Source of the DNA: Dietzia sp032248695
GTDB lineage: Bacteria; Actinomycetota; Actinomycetes; Mycobacteriales; Mycobacteriaceae
Reading direction: 5' to 3'
Length of the DNA: 64,000 bases
Assembly: GCF_032248695.1 (NCBI RefSeq)
Contig: NZ_JAVHXC010000001.1
Location: forward strand, 124,001 to 188,000
Below, in pieces: positions 32,795 through 43,924 of this stretch; the first letter of the stretch is position 1; each line of letters opens with the position of its first letter. The notes beneath the pieces were generated by a model. That model was not told the DNA's origin. It did no database searches and saw nothing but the letters and a program-made list of their open reading frames with translations. A program made the position numbers and the translations under genes.

Positions 32795-33526
32795 TCAGTG
32801 CCCCATTCCCATTCCGCCGTCGACCGGGATCACGGCCCCGGAGATGTAGCCGGCGTCGTCGCCGGCGAGGAAGCTCACGACCCCGGCGACGTCCTCGGCA
32901 GAGCCCTTGCGCCCGAGGGGGATGGCCGCCACGGCCATCTCCTGGGTCTTGTCGTCCAGTCCCGCGGTCATGTCGGTCTCGATGAAGCCCGGCGCCACCA
33001 CGTTGGCGGTGATGTTCCGTGACCCCAGCTCGCGGGTCAGGGAGCGGGCCATGCCGATCAGTCCGGCCTTGGAGGAGGCGTAGTTGACCTGACCGGCCGT
33101 CCCGGACTGGCCGACGACGGAACCGATGAAGACCAGGCGGCCGAAGCGGGCCCTGAGCATGCCGCGCGAGGCGCGCCTGGCCACACGGAACGCCCCGGTG
33201 AGATTGGCGTCGAGGACGCGGGTGAACTGTTCGTCCTTCATCCTCATGAGGAGCGTGTCCTCGGTGGTGCCGGCGTTGGCGACCACCACCTCGACGGGCC
33301 CGTACTCCGCCTCGACGGCGGTGAACGCGGCGTCGACGGAGTCGGGATCGGTGACGTCGCAGTGCACCCCGAACAAGCCGTCGGGGGCGCCGGAGCCGCG
33401 GTGGGTCACGGCGACGCGGTGGCCGTCGGCGTGGAGCCTGGAGGCCACGGCGCGTCCGATCCCGCGGTTGCCGCCGGTGACCAGGACGGTCCGTGGGGTG
33501 GTGCCGTGCGTGCTCTCGGAAACCAT
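32795..33526 (-). CDS. fabG1: 3-oxoacyl-ACP reductase (MabA-like)
   Basis: A 243-residue SDR reducing beta-ketoacyl-ACP in FAS-II. VLVTGGNRGIGRAVASRL binds NADPH, VVVANAGTTEDTLLMRM is the NAG motif, and VGQSGTAGQVNYASSKAGL carries the Ser-Tyr-Lys triad. The C-terminus GYISGAVIPVDGGMGMGH is typical. The ATG at 33526 is preferred over one three codons upstream because TAGGGT lies 7 nt before it, giving a leaderless message for the fabG1-inhA-hemH operon. In mycobacteria this promoter is the site of isoniazid-resistance mutations. Confidence 0.95.
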   Translation of the reverse strand: MVSESTHGTTPRTVLVTGGNRGIGRAVASRLHADGHRVAVTHRGSGAPDGLFGVHCDVTDPDSVDAAFTAVEAEYGPVEVVVANAGTTEDTLLMRMKDEQFTRVLDANLTGAFRVARRASRGMLRARFGRLVFIGSVVGQSGTAGQVNYASSKAGLIGMARSLTRELGSRNITANVVAPGFIETDMTAGLDDKTQEMAVAAIPLGRKGSAEDVAGVVSFLAGDDAGYISGAVIPVDGGMGMGH

Positions 33527-33533
33527 GGCCCCC

Positions 33534-33539
33534 ACCCTA
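33534..33539 (-). promoter_or_regulatory. -10 hexamer TAGGGT, leaderless promoter of fabG1-inhA-hemH
   Basis: TAGGGT (minus strand) ends 7 nt before the fabG1 ATG at 33526, in the 66-bp gap after the VWA gene. Confidence 0.55.
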
Positions 33540-33592
33540 GCGAGCCGGGGCGCGGGGCCCGGCGCTGGTGCGTGGAACCCGGTCGGCCGGAC

Positions 33593-34573
33593 TCACGGGA
33601 TCCGACGGTGGGCGGCCAGCGATCCCGCCGCCGCGGCCATCGCGAGCAGCGCGCCGATGACGAGCCAGGGGCGGGAGGCGTCAGCCTTCTTCCACTCGTA
33701 CCCGATCTGCTCCTCCAGGGTCCGGTACACCGAATCGAGTTCCTCGAGGGTCGAGGCGGTGAAGAAGTCCCCGCCCGACGTCTCGGCGATGGTGCGCAGC
33801 GAGGCGTCGTCGACGGGGACCGGCTGGGGTCTGCCCTGGATGTCGACGGTGCCGTAGAGGGTGCCGAAGGAGATCGTGGAGACGGGGATGCCGGCCTCGG
33901 CGGCACGCTCGGCGGCGGTGAACGCCCCGCGTTCCTCGGTGGGATCGGCGGGGACGGTCTCCTTGCCGTCGGAGAGGAGGACGATCCGCGCGGGCGGTGC
34001 CTGGTCGGGGCCGCCGAGGCTCTCGGTGAAGGTGGTGATCGCCTGGGTGGCGGTGTAGATGGCCTCGCCGGTGGCCGTGCGTTCGTCGAGGCTGAGCCGT
34101 TCGACGGCGCGGATGACCGGGCCCCGGTCGGTGGTGGGGGCCACGAGCATCGAGGCGGTGCCGGCGTAGGAGACCAGCCCGAGGTTGACGCCGGGGGTGA
34201 GGTTGCCCGCGAAGGTCGTGGCGGCCTGTTGCGCGGCCTCGAGGCGCGACGGCGAGACGTCGGTGGACTCCATGGACAGGGACACGTCGACGACGAGCAT
34301 GACGGTCGCCCGGTTCCGTGGCACCTTCTGTTCCTTCTGGGGGCCGGCCAGGGCCACGACCAACGCGAGCAGTGACAGGATCAGGAGCACCGCGGGGACG
34401 TGCGTGAACCAGCGTCTGCCGCCACGGTCGACGGTGCGCAGGACCCCGAAGTTGCCGAAGCGGACGGTCCGCCGCTTCTTGGAGCGCAGCGCGATGACGT
34501 ACCCGATCGCCAGCGCGGCCGGTACGACCAGCAGCAGCAACCACAGCGGGTGCTGGAACTCGGACAGACTCAC
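33593..34573 (-). CDS. VWA-domain membrane protein of the MoxR cluster
   Basis: A 326-residue protein with two N-terminal membrane segments (about 8-28 and 50-70), a von Willebrand A domain and a C-terminal helix (about 305-322). The MIDAS metal site is seen as VVDVSLSMES (DxSxS), a Thr in ERTATGEAIY and SDGKE. It is the partner usually encoded with MoxR ATPases and DUF58 proteins, thought to act as a chaperone or metal-insertion complex at the membrane. The GTG at 34573 overlaps the DUF58 stop (GTGA). It matches Rv1481. Confidence 0.88.
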   Translation of the reverse strand: MSLSEFQHPLWLLLLVVPAALAIGYVIALRSKKRRTVRFGNFGVLRTVDRGGRRWFTHVPAVLLILSLLALVVALAGPQKEQKVPRNRATVMLVVDVSLSMESTDVSPSRLEAAQQAATTFAGNLTPGVNLGLVSYAGTASMLVAPTTDRGPVIRAVERLSLDERTATGEAIYTATQAITTFTESLGGPDQAPPARIVLLSDGKETVPADPTEERGAFTAAERAAEAGIPVSTISFGTLYGTVDIQGRPQPVPVDDASLRTIAETSGGDFFTASTLEELDSVYRTLEEQIGYEWKKADASRPWLVIGALLAMAAAAGSLAAHRRIP

Positions 34574-35553
34574 CGGGCGGTCACCTCCCCCGCTCCGTCG
34601 TGATCGCCGGGCAGGTCCCGCGCCACGCTGTCGCCGGTGGGCAGCCCGCCGCGGCGGCGGATGCCCACGAAGCCGATGACGTCGCGGATCCAGTCGCGGT
34701 CGGTGCGCAGGGCCAGGACGGGGGCGCCACATCGTCGCAGGGCGGAGTGGACCCGCGCGCGGTGCTCGCCGGCGGCACGGCGGTAGTCGGCCGCGAGGGC
34801 GTCGTCGACGTCCAGTTCCAGCACCTCGCCGGTGGCGGGGTCCTGCAGCAGGGCCGCCCCCACGGCGGGCAGGGCGATGTCGAGGGGATCGGCCACGTGG
34901 ACGGCGAGGAACTCGTGGCGGGTGCCGAGGACCCGCAGGGAGCGTTCCCAGTCGACATCGGACAGGAAGTCGGAGATGACGACCACCAGACCGTGGCGGC
35001 GGGCGGCGTTGCGGACCGCGTGGAGGCAGTCGTCGAGGGTGCCCCCGGTGGTGGCCGCCGGCGCGGAGCGGGACACCTCCTCGAGCAGTCGGCGCACGTG
35101 GTCCCGACCCCCGGCGGCGGGCAGGACCCGCGGTCGGCCGTCACCGGTGAGGACCATCCCCACCCGGCTGCCGCCACCGGCGGAGAGGAACCCGACGGTC
35201 GCGATCGCCGCTTCGACCAGGCGCCGCTTCACGCCGTGGCGGCCCTGCACGTCGAGGCTCGGCGAGAGATCGACGACGAGCCAGGTCTCGAGTTCGCGGT
35301 CCGCGATGGTCTGGCGGATGTGGGGCACGGTGGTCCGCGCGGTGACCGACCAGTCCATCGTCCGGACGTCGTCGCCCGGCTCGTACGCCCGCGCCTCCCC
35401 CGGCTCCGTTCCCGGCCCCGGGAGCAGTCCCCGGTGGTCGCCGTTGAGCACGCCGTCGAGCCGCCGGGTGACGAGGAGTTCGAGTCGGGTCAGGGCCGCA
35501 CGGGAGGACGCGTCGACGGGATCGTCGCGCCTGCCCTCGTCCGTGGCGGTCAC
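34570..35553 (-). CDS. DUF58 domain protein of the MoxR cluster
   Basis: A 327-residue DUF58 protein. The signature runs through GEARAYEPGDDVRTMDWSVT and RELETWLVVDLSPSLDVQGR; the latter has a VWA-like DxSxS. It has no N-terminal membrane anchor, unlike many DUF58 proteins. The GTG at 35553 overlaps the moxR stop (GTGA), and its own stop overlaps the VWA start, so the three are translated as a chain. The complex is suspected to aid assembly or activation of envelope proteins; the client is not known, but ripA upstream is an obvious candidate. Matches Rv1480. Confidence 0.9.
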   Translation of the reverse strand: MTATDEGRRDDPVDASSRAALTRLELLVTRRLDGVLNGDHRGLLPGPGTEPGEARAYEPGDDVRTMDWSVTARTTVPHIRQTIADRELETWLVVDLSPSLDVQGRHGVKRRLVEAAIATVGFLSAGGGSRVGMVLTGDGRPRVLPAAGGRDHVRRLLEEVSRSAPAATTGGTLDDCLHAVRNAARRHGLVVVISDFLSDVDWERSLRVLGTRHEFLAVHVADPLDIALPAVGAALLQDPATGEVLELDVDDALAADYRRAAGEHRARVHSALRRCGAPVLALRTDRDWIRDVIGFVGIRRRGGLPTGDSVARDLPGDHDGAGEVTAR

Positions 35554-36611
35554 CGTGACGGCGGCGGGCCGGCCTGGGCGGGGACCGCGCTGATCTGCGG
35601 GAGGGGCACGGCCTCGAGTACGCGCCGGACGACCGTGTCGGCGGAGACCTCGTCGGCCAACGCGTCGTAGGTCAGCACCAGGCGGTGGCGCAGGACAGCC
35701 GGCAGGACGTCGACGACGTCCTGGGGCACCACGTAGTCGCGGCCGCGCACGAGCGCCAGGGCGCGGGCGGCGGTCACGGCGCCCAGGGTGGCGCGGGGTG
35801 AGGCGCCGTAGGACAGCCACCGGGCGACGTCCTCGAGACCGTGCCGGGCGGGCTCGCGGGTGGCCACGGTGACCCGGACGACGTAGTCGACAAGCGCGTG
35901 GTGGACGAACACCTCGCGCACCGCGGCCTGCAGCCGCAGCAGGGCGTCCACGCCGAGGACCTGCGTGGGTTCCGGCGGGGTGGACCCCATCCGGTAGACG
36001 ATCTCGCGTTCCTCCTCGGGGCTGGGGTAGTCCACCACGAGCTTGAACAGGAAGCGGTCCCGCTGGGCCTCGGGCAGTTGGTAGACGCCCTCGCTCTCGA
36101 TCGGGTTCTGGGTGGCCATGACGAGGAACGGGCTGGGCATGGGGAAGGTCTGGCCGCCGATCGAGACGTGTCCCTCCGCCATCACCTCCAGCAGAGCGGA
36201 CTGGACCTTGGCGGGCGCGCGGTTGATCTCGTCCGCGAGCACGAAGTTGGCGAGGATCGGTCCTAGCTCGACCTCGAACTCCTCGCGGCCCTGGCGGTAG
36301 ATCCGGGTGCCCACGATGTCGGCCGGGACGAGGTCCGGGGTGAACTGCAGGCGCCGGAAACTCCCGCCCACCACGGCGGCGAAGGTCTCGACGGTCAGCG
36401 TCTTGGCCACGCCCGGCACACCCTCGAGGAGGATGTGCCCGCGCGAGAGCAGCCCGACGAGGATCATCTCGATCAGGCGGTCCTGACCCACCACGACCTT
36501 CTTGACCTCGTAGACCGCGCGCTCGAGGAGACGGGCGTCCTCGGCGGCGGACGAGGCGCTGACCGCGGGGGTCGCGGCGGTGGTCTGGTGCTCGGGGTGG
36601 GGATCGCTCAC
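35550..36611 (-). CDS. moxR: MoxR-family AAA+ ATPase
   Basis: A 353-residue AAA+ ATPase. VVGQDRLIEMILVGLLSRGH precedes Walker A GVPGVAKTL; LADEINRAPAKVQSALLEVM is Walker B with the MoxR-type sequence; MATQNPIESEGVYQLPEAQ is sensor 1 and the arginine-finger region; WLSYGASPRATLG is sensor 2. The first 30 residues are low complexity. The GTG at 36611 has GAAGGAG 10 nt upstream. It is 89 bp downstream of ripA on the same strand and overlaps the DUF58 gene, matching Rv1477-Rv1481. Confidence 0.95.
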   Translation of the reverse strand: MSDPHPEHQTTAATPAVSASSAAEDARLLERAVYEVKKVVVGQDRLIEMILVGLLSRGHILLEGVPGVAKTLTVETFAAVVGGSFRRLQFTPDLVPADIVGTRIYRQGREEFEVELGPILANFVLADEINRAPAKVQSALLEVMAEGHVSIGGQTFPMPSPFLVMATQNPIESEGVYQLPEAQRDRFLFKLVVDYPSPEEEREIVYRMGSTPPEPTQVLGVDALLRLQAAVREVFVHHALVDYVVRVTVATREPARHGLEDVARWLSYGASPRATLGAVTAARALALVRGRDYVVPQDVVDVLPAVLRHRLVLTYDALADEVSADTVVRRVLEAVPLPQISAVPAQAGPPPSR

Positions 36612-36700
36612 CGCGGCGGGCTCCTTCGCGTGGTGGTGTGTCCGGACATCCCCCGCGGGGCGGTCCGAACGGGCTGGGGACGACAGTACCGCCGACCGCC

Positions 36701-38287
36701 TCAGACGAGCCGGACCACCATGGGTGAGATACCGGCCATGCGTACGGGCGAGATCTTCACGACGTCCCCGGACTGCGGCGCCTCGACCATCTTCCCGTCG
36801 CCGAGGTACAGCGCGACGTGGCCGGGCCAGAAGAGCATGTCCCCGCGCTTGCGGGTCGCGACCGGGTACTGGGGGCCGGCGGTGTACTGGTAGCCGGTGT
36901 AATGGGGCAGGGCCTTCCCGATCCCGGCGAACGCGTAGATCATCAGGCCGGAGCAGTCGAACCCGATCTTGTTGTAGTCGCCGTGGCTGTCGGCGACGCC
37001 CCCGTCGCGGATGCCGCGGGTGGGTCCGTTGGCGTCTCCCCCACCCCACGCGTACGGGACGCCCAGCTGTGACAGTGCGCGGTTGACGACGGTCTCCACC
37101 CTGGCGTCGCCCGAGGGGGCGCCGGGGCTCCCGCCGTGACCGGTGCCCGGTGCGGTCGGTCCCTGGGCGACGGAGCCGAGGTCCGCCCGGCCGATCGCGT
37201 CGGCCACCTGCTGGATGATCGCGTCGGCGTCCCCGCGGATCCCGGCGTCGACGGCGGCACCCACGCTCCCCGCGTCGACGGCACCTCCGACCGCGTCGAT
37301 CGCCCCGCTCACCGCGCCGCCCAGCGTGTCGTCGAGAACCCGCCCGGCCCGGTCCGAGGACCCGCCGGTGAACTGGCGGACCGCGCCCAGGTCGAGGTGG
37401 GCGGGCAGAGCGGACGCGATGTCGGCGGCCTGCTCCCCGGCCTCCGGCTGGGCGGCGAGGGTCTGTAGAGCCTGCGCCCGCAGCGCCTCGGCGTCGGCGT
37501 CGACCCCGGCCCGGGACGGGGGGCCCGCGGGCGAGGCACCGGATTCCGCGAGGGCGGCGCGGTGGCCCTCGAGCTCGCGGGTCAGCTCCGTGACCCGGTC
37601 CTCCAGTCCGGCGATCTCGGCCGAGACACGGGAGACCTCCGCCTCGGCGTCGTCACGTCGCGCCGCGGCGTCGGAGTAGCGTTGCTGCGCCGCGTCGCGG
37701 GCGGTGGCCGCCTCGGCCTCCCGGTGGGCGGCCTCGTCCGCCGCCGCGACCATCTCGCCGACCACCTGACGCTGGTCGGCCGCCGCGCGCCGGAGGTATT
37801 CCTGACGCAACCCGGCCTCGGCCGGCCCGCCCGGGGCCAGGATGGCCGACGCGGCACCGGGAGCGGTCCCCTGCCGGTGGAGCAACCGGGAGTAGTCGTC
37901 GAGGGCGCCGCGCGCGGTCTCGACGCCCGACTCGGCCTGACGGCGCTCGGCGGACGCGCGCTCGGCCTCGGCGATGGCCCGGTCGAGGTCGACCCGGGCC
38001 ATCTGGAGGTCGACCAGCGTCTTGTTGACGCCCTCTCGCTTGACGGCGACTGATTCGCGCGTGGCGTCCAGGCTCGCGGTGGCGTCGGCGACAGCCCGGA
38101 TGAGGCCGGAGAGATCGCCCGGGGCGACGGCCGGGGCGACCTGGGCGCCCGCCGTGGGGGCGTGGACGAGCCCGGAGGCCGTGCCCAACACGAGTGCCGC
38201 GGCCAGGGCCGCACGCCCCGCCGCCCTCGTGGGGCTCAGTCGTAGCCGTGTCACCGGGGTCCGGGGGGATGAGTGCTCAGGCTCCAC
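36701..38287 (-). CDS. ripA: Secreted NlpC/P60 peptidoglycan endopeptidase, RipA-like
   Basis: A 528-residue cell-wall hydrolase that should cut the D-Glu/mDAP bond in stem peptides during septal separation. A signal peptide runs to about residue 49 (TAGAQVA). A long helical coiled-coil region follows (about 60-245), then an Ala/Gly/Asp-rich linker, and the NlpC/P60 domain from about 400: NRALSQLGVPYAWGG, IGFDCSGLMIYAF (catalytic Cys) and FWPGHVALYLGDG (catalytic His). The coiled coil is the inhibitory/partner module of RipA. The single gene replaces the Rv1477-Rv1478 pair. The GTG at 38287 has GGAAGGTG upstream. The long 5' region is described separately. Confidence 0.93.
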   Translation of the reverse strand: MEPEHSSPRTPVTRLRLSPTRAAGRAALAAALVLGTASGLVHAPTAGAQVAPAVAPGDLSGLIRAVADATASLDATRESVAVKREGVNKTLVDLQMARVDLDRAIAEAERASAERRQAESGVETARGALDDYSRLLHRQGTAPGAASAILAPGGPAEAGLRQEYLRRAAADQRQVVGEMVAAADEAAHREAEAATARDAAQQRYSDAAARRDDAEAEVSRVSAEIAGLEDRVTELTRELEGHRAALAESGASPAGPPSRAGVDADAEALRAQALQTLAAQPEAGEQAADIASALPAHLDLGAVRQFTGGSSDRAGRVLDDTLGGAVSGAIDAVGGAVDAGSVGAAVDAGIRGDADAIIQQVADAIGRADLGSVAQGPTAPGTGHGGSPGAPSGDARVETVVNRALSQLGVPYAWGGGDANGPTRGIRDGGVADSHGDYNKIGFDCSGLMIYAFAGIGKALPHYTGYQYTAGPQYPVATRKRGDMLFWPGHVALYLGDGKMVEAPQSGDVVKISPVRMAGISPMVVRLV

Positions 38288-38642
38288 GTTTCACCTTCCG
38301 CTGACCGCACCTCGGTGCGGCTGACCGCGCGACCCGCACGGCGGGACGCGTGACCGGGGCGGCGGGGGGATCTCCGGTGATGCCTTCCCCTGCGTCACTG
38401 GAGGCTGATGCCGCCTCGGCAGAACCTACGGTTCCTTAAGCACCGTAAGTCACAGGGAACCCATGTGAAACATTGGACGGATAAATACACTGCTGTAACT
38501 CGTTTCACAGCTGTGATCGCGGCGTGTCGCCCGCGCGACGTGACCCGTGGGCGACGCGTGGGTCGGGGTCGGGGTCGGGGTCGGGGCCGGGGCCCGGGGC
38601 GTGAGTCGGGGCGTCGGTTCCGGTGGCAGCGCCCCCCGGACG
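38288..38642 (-). promoter_or_regulatory. 355-bp gap: ripA leader with AT-rich island, palindrome and hexamer repeat
   Basis: No gene is seen. On the ripA side a 7-bp stem with a 2-nt loop (38305-38320) lies in the leader. At about 38425-38520 is the most AT-rich stretch of the window. It contains a perfect 12-bp palindrome TCACAGCTGTGA (38505-38516) and the inverted pair GTGAAAC/GTTTCAC around 38465-38509. On the minus strand TGTATTTATCC offers a -10. At 38560-38594 GGGGTC is repeated four times and then GGGGCC twice. MtrA- or Crp/GlxR-type control of ripA genes is known in relatives; which protein binds here is not shown. Confidence 0.5.
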
Positions 38643-39179
38643 TCAGCTCCGGCGGCGGAGCGCCACGAGGAAGGCGACGAGCGCCACCACGGCGAGGACG
38701 AGCGTCACGGCGGTGACGGTCCCCCACGGCGGGGCCGGAGCCGTCACCTTGTGGGCGAAGACCGCGGCCGAGGCGACCGGGTCGAACTCCTCCCAGGCGT
38801 CGTCCTGGCCGGCCTCGAGCCGGTGCCGCGGGACGGTGTCGCTGGAACTGCCGACGAAGGCGGGCGTGCGGACGAGGATCGTCCCCTCGTGGGTCTGGTT
38901 GAGGAAGGTCGCGACGTCACGTGCGTCGGTGTAGACGGCGGCGGGTGCCTCGGTGAACACCACCTTGAGGTCGAGACCACGGTCGGCCGCCTCCGCGACG
39001 ACCGTCCGCAGGCCGTCCACGAACGGCTCGGGTGCCGAGACCCCGTCGTCCGCGAGGTCAGCCTCCACCGCCGCGTAATCCAGCCATTGCGGGACCTCGC
39101 CCTCGCGCAACGACACGATCGGCCCGTCCTCGTGGGCGAGCGTCATCACGGCATCGTCGGGGGTGTCCACGTCCGACAT
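38643..39179 (-). CDS. Rv1476-like single-span membrane protein (TPM-like)
   Basis: A 178-residue protein with a soluble N-terminal domain and one C-terminal membrane helix (VTAVTLVLAVVALVAFLVAL) ended by RRRS, so it is tail-anchored with the bulk on one side. The soluble part contains FVDGLRTVVAEAADRGLDLKVVFTEAPAAVYTDARDVATFL, resembling the alternating alpha/beta of TPM-type domains. It matches Rv1476, located between acn and the ripA genes in mycobacteria. The ATG at 39179 has GAGGTGG upstream. Function is unknown; the neighbourhood suggests an envelope role. Confidence 0.8.
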   Translation of the reverse strand: MSDVDTPDDAVMTLAHEDGPIVSLREGEVPQWLDYAAVEADLADDGVSAPEPFVDGLRTVVAEAADRGLDLKVVFTEAPAAVYTDARDVATFLNQTHEGTILVRTPAFVGSSSDTVPRHRLEAGQDDAWEEFDPVASAAVFAHKVTAPAPPWGTVTAVTLVLAVVALVAFLVALRRRS

Positions 39180-39265
39180 GGTGCCACCTCGTCGTCGTCA
39201 CATCGAACCCACGCGCCGACGGCGCGACAACCGCTGCCGCCGTTCCCACGTTCGGGCGTGGCGAG

Positions 39266-39294
39266 TTTATACAGAACGTCCGTACTGGTAAATT
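39266..39294 (+). promoter_or_regulatory. acn promoter with AcnR operator in the spacer
   Basis: CAGAACGTCCGTACTG at 39272-39287 fits the AcnR operator pattern CAGNACnnnCGTACTG known from Corynebacterium. It fills the 17-bp spacer between a -35-like TTTATA (39266-39271) and an extended -10, TGGTAAATT (hexamer 39289-39294). Binding by the TetR regulator encoded just after acn (42316-42885) would block RNA polymerase. The operator consensus is recalled from the literature; the match itself is read directly. Confidence 0.85.
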
Positions 39295-39422
39295 GGCGGA
39301 CGAAGACGGATGGCAGGGTCCACAATGGACCGTGTGTCCGCCCCGGTGCGGCCGCCCGACACACATGCGGTGGTGGCGCCGGGAGGGATGACGAATCGAC
39401 ATACACCACGAGTGGAGCTGAC

Positions 39423-42224
<2,802 letters not shown>

Positions 42225-42240
42225 TCCCCTCACACATCGT

Positions 42241-42289
42241 CGGCGGTGCGCGGTACTCCCTGAACCAGGCGAGGAACTGCGCACCGCCG
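42241..42289 (+). terminator. Hairpin between acn and acnR
   Basis: Perfect 11-bp arms CGGCGGTGCGC (42241-42251) and GCGCACCGCCG (42279-42289) enclose a 27-nt loop. With no T tract it may be a partial terminator or processing site that lowers acnR relative to acn. Confidence 0.45.
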
Positions 42290-42315
42290 CGGTGTATCGG
42301 AAAGGATGGTGTGAG

Positions 42316-42885
42316 ATGCCCAGGGTCAGCCAGGACCACATGGACGCCCGGCGTCGGCAGATCCTGTCGGGCGCCCGCGAGTGCTTTGCCGAGTACGGGT
42401 TCGAGGGCGCGACCGTGCGTCGGCTGGAGGAGGCCACCGGGATGAGCCGGGGCGCCATCTTCCACCACTTCGACGACAAGGACGCGCTCTTCCTCGCCCT
42501 GGCCCACGACGACGCCGCGGCGATGGCCGCCACGGTCGCCGAGCAGGGCCTGGTCCAGGTGATGCGGGAGATCCTCGCCGACCCGCAGGAGTTCTCGTGG
42601 CTCGGGACGCGGCTGGAGATCGCCCGCCGGATCCGTACCGACCCGGAGTTCCGGGAGCGGTGGACGGACCGGCAGGCAGAGGTCGACGCGGCGATCGTCG
42701 CCCGCCTGCGGGAGCAGAAGGCCTCGGGTCGGATGCGGACGGACATCCCCGCTGACGTGCTGCGCGTCTACCTCGACGTCATCCTCGACGGCCTCATCAC
42801 CCACCTCGCCACCGGACGTGGCACCGATCACGTGAGCGAGATGCTCGATCTGGTGGAGGCGTCACTGCGCACCGGTCAGCGCTGA
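42316..42885 (+). CDS. acnR: TetR-family repressor of aconitase
   Basis: A 189-residue TetR regulator, the same size as corynebacterial AcnR. The N-terminal helix-turn-helix is RRRQILSGARECFAEYGFEG...TVRRLEEATGMSRGAIFHHFDDK (about 13-55), with the GxIxHHF recognition helix. In Corynebacterium AcnR represses acn and senses citrate/metal. Here it follows acn directly, and a consensus AcnR operator lies in the acn promoter. The ATG at 42316 with AAAGGA upstream gives the conserved start MPRVSQD; an upstream ATG at 42292 is less likely. Confidence 0.93.
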   Translation: MPRVSQDHMDARRRQILSGARECFAEYGFEGATVRRLEEATGMSRGAIFHHFDDKDALFLALAHDDAAAMAATVAEQGLVQVMREILADPQEFSWLGTRLEIARRIRTDPEFRERWTDRQAEVDAAIVARLREQKASGRMRTDIPADVLRVYLDVILDGLITHLATGRGTDHVSEMLDLVEASLRTGQR

Positions 42886-42902
42886 CCCGGGCCGTCGCGG
42901 CG

Positions 42903-42908
42903 TACGTT
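42903..42908 (+). promoter_or_regulatory. -10 hexamer TACGTT, leaderless promoter of the aldo/keto reductase gene
   Basis: TACGTT ends 7 nt before the ATG at 42916 and lies 18 bp after the acnR stop, so the reductase need not depend on the acn transcript. Confidence 0.5.
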
Positions 42909-42915
42909 GTAGCGC

Positions 42916-43758
42916 ATGAGCACACCCCGGACGTCCATCCCCACGATCGCCCTCTCCGACGGGCGGGCCATCCCCCAGCTCGGCTTCGGCACGTTCCAGG
43001 TCCCGCCCGCGGACGCCGAGAAGGTCGTCTCCGACGCCATCGAGGCCGGCTACCGGCACCTCGACACCGCGCAGATGTACGGCAACGAGGAGGGCGTCGG
43101 CCGGGCGGTGGCCGCCTCGGGGATCCCGCGCGAGGAATTCTGGATCACCACCAAGCTCAACAACACCTTCCACGAGCGCACCGCGGCGCGCGAGGCCACC
43201 GAGCGGTCGTTGGAGGCCCTCGGCGGACGGATCGACCTGTACCTCGTCCACTGGCCGCTGGCCATGCACGAGGACGTCGCCCGGGTCTGGGAGACCATGG
43301 AGGGAATCCGCTCCGACCTGCCCGTCGACTCGATCGGCGTCTCCAACTTCACGGAGGCGAATCTCGCCCGCCTCGCCGAGTCCGGGCTGAGCACCCCGAC
43401 GGTCAACCAGATCGAGTCGAACCCGTACTTCGTCAACGACGAGCTGCGGGCGGCGTGTGTCGAGCGCGGGATCGCGGTCGAGGCGTGGAGCCCGCTCGCG
43501 CAGGGCTCGGTCTTCGGCGACCCCCAGCTGACGGCCCTGGCCGAGCAGGTCGGGCGCACCGTCTCCCAGGTGGTCCTGCGCTGGGTCCTGCAGCGCGGCG
43601 ACATCGTGTTCCCCAAGTCCTCCAGCCCCGCGCGGATGCGGGAGAACCTCGAGCTGTTCGACTTCGAGCTGACCGACGAGCAGATGGCGTCGATCTCGGC
43701 GCTGCACAACGGCACGCGCTCCGGCCCGGACCCGGACGTCTTCGACTGGCGCGGCTGA
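42916..43758 (+). CDS. Aldo/keto reductase
   Basis: A 280-residue NADPH-dependent aldo/keto reductase barrel. The catalytic tetrad is visible: Asp in HLDTAQMYGNE (about 50) with Tyr in the same motif, Lys in FWITTKLNN (about 80), and His in LYLVHWPLA (about 113). The cofactor-binding end is VFPKSSSPARMRENLELFDFEL. It resembles the 2,5-diketo-gluconate reductase/methylglyoxal reductase group (AKR5 type), as do most single-domain actinobacterial members. The physiological carbonyl substrate is unknown. It is transcribed from its own leaderless promoter. Confidence 0.9.
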   Translation: MSTPRTSIPTIALSDGRAIPQLGFGTFQVPPADAEKVVSDAIEAGYRHLDTAQMYGNEEGVGRAVAASGIPREEFWITTKLNNTFHERTAAREATERSLEALGGRIDLYLVHWPLAMHEDVARVWETMEGIRSDLPVDSIGVSNFTEANLARLAESGLSTPTVNQIESNPYFVNDELRAACVERGIAVEAWSPLAQGSVFGDPQLTALAEQVGRTVSQVVLRWVLQRGDIVFPKSSSPARMRENLELFDFELTDEQMASISALHNGTRSGPDPDVFDWRG

Positions 43759-43822
43759 GGGCCAACCGTCCGCATGTCGGCGAGTGGGTCGCGCTGTCGC
43801 CCGACAGCCGCTGTCGCCCGTC

Positions 43823-43886
43823 AGCCGTCACTCAGGTCCGCATTTCCCCAGGAGAGCCGGTCGAAAAACGTACAGAAGTGACGGCT
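43823..43886. repeat. Inverted repeat in the gap after the aldo/keto reductase
   Basis: Perfect 10-bp arms AGCCGTCACT (43823-43832) and AGTGACGGCT (43877-43886) with a 44-nt spacer. Just upstream is a near-repeat CTGTCGCCCGACAGC/CTGTCGCCCGTCAGC (about 43796-43825). It is unexplained by any gene. Confidence 0.6.
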
Positions 43887-43924
43887 CTTCGCTCTAGGGC
43901 TGCGCTCCCGGCGTCGAGAAGTCA

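Noticed and set aside
38288..38424. Possible cyclic-di-AMP (ydaO) riboswitch in the ripA leader
   Set aside because: The class often precedes NlpC/P60 genes in actinobacteria, and GGGGAAG and GGTGAAA words are present. The conserved 3' box (CCGACAGCTAACCTCG-type) and the ordered G-rich core are missing.
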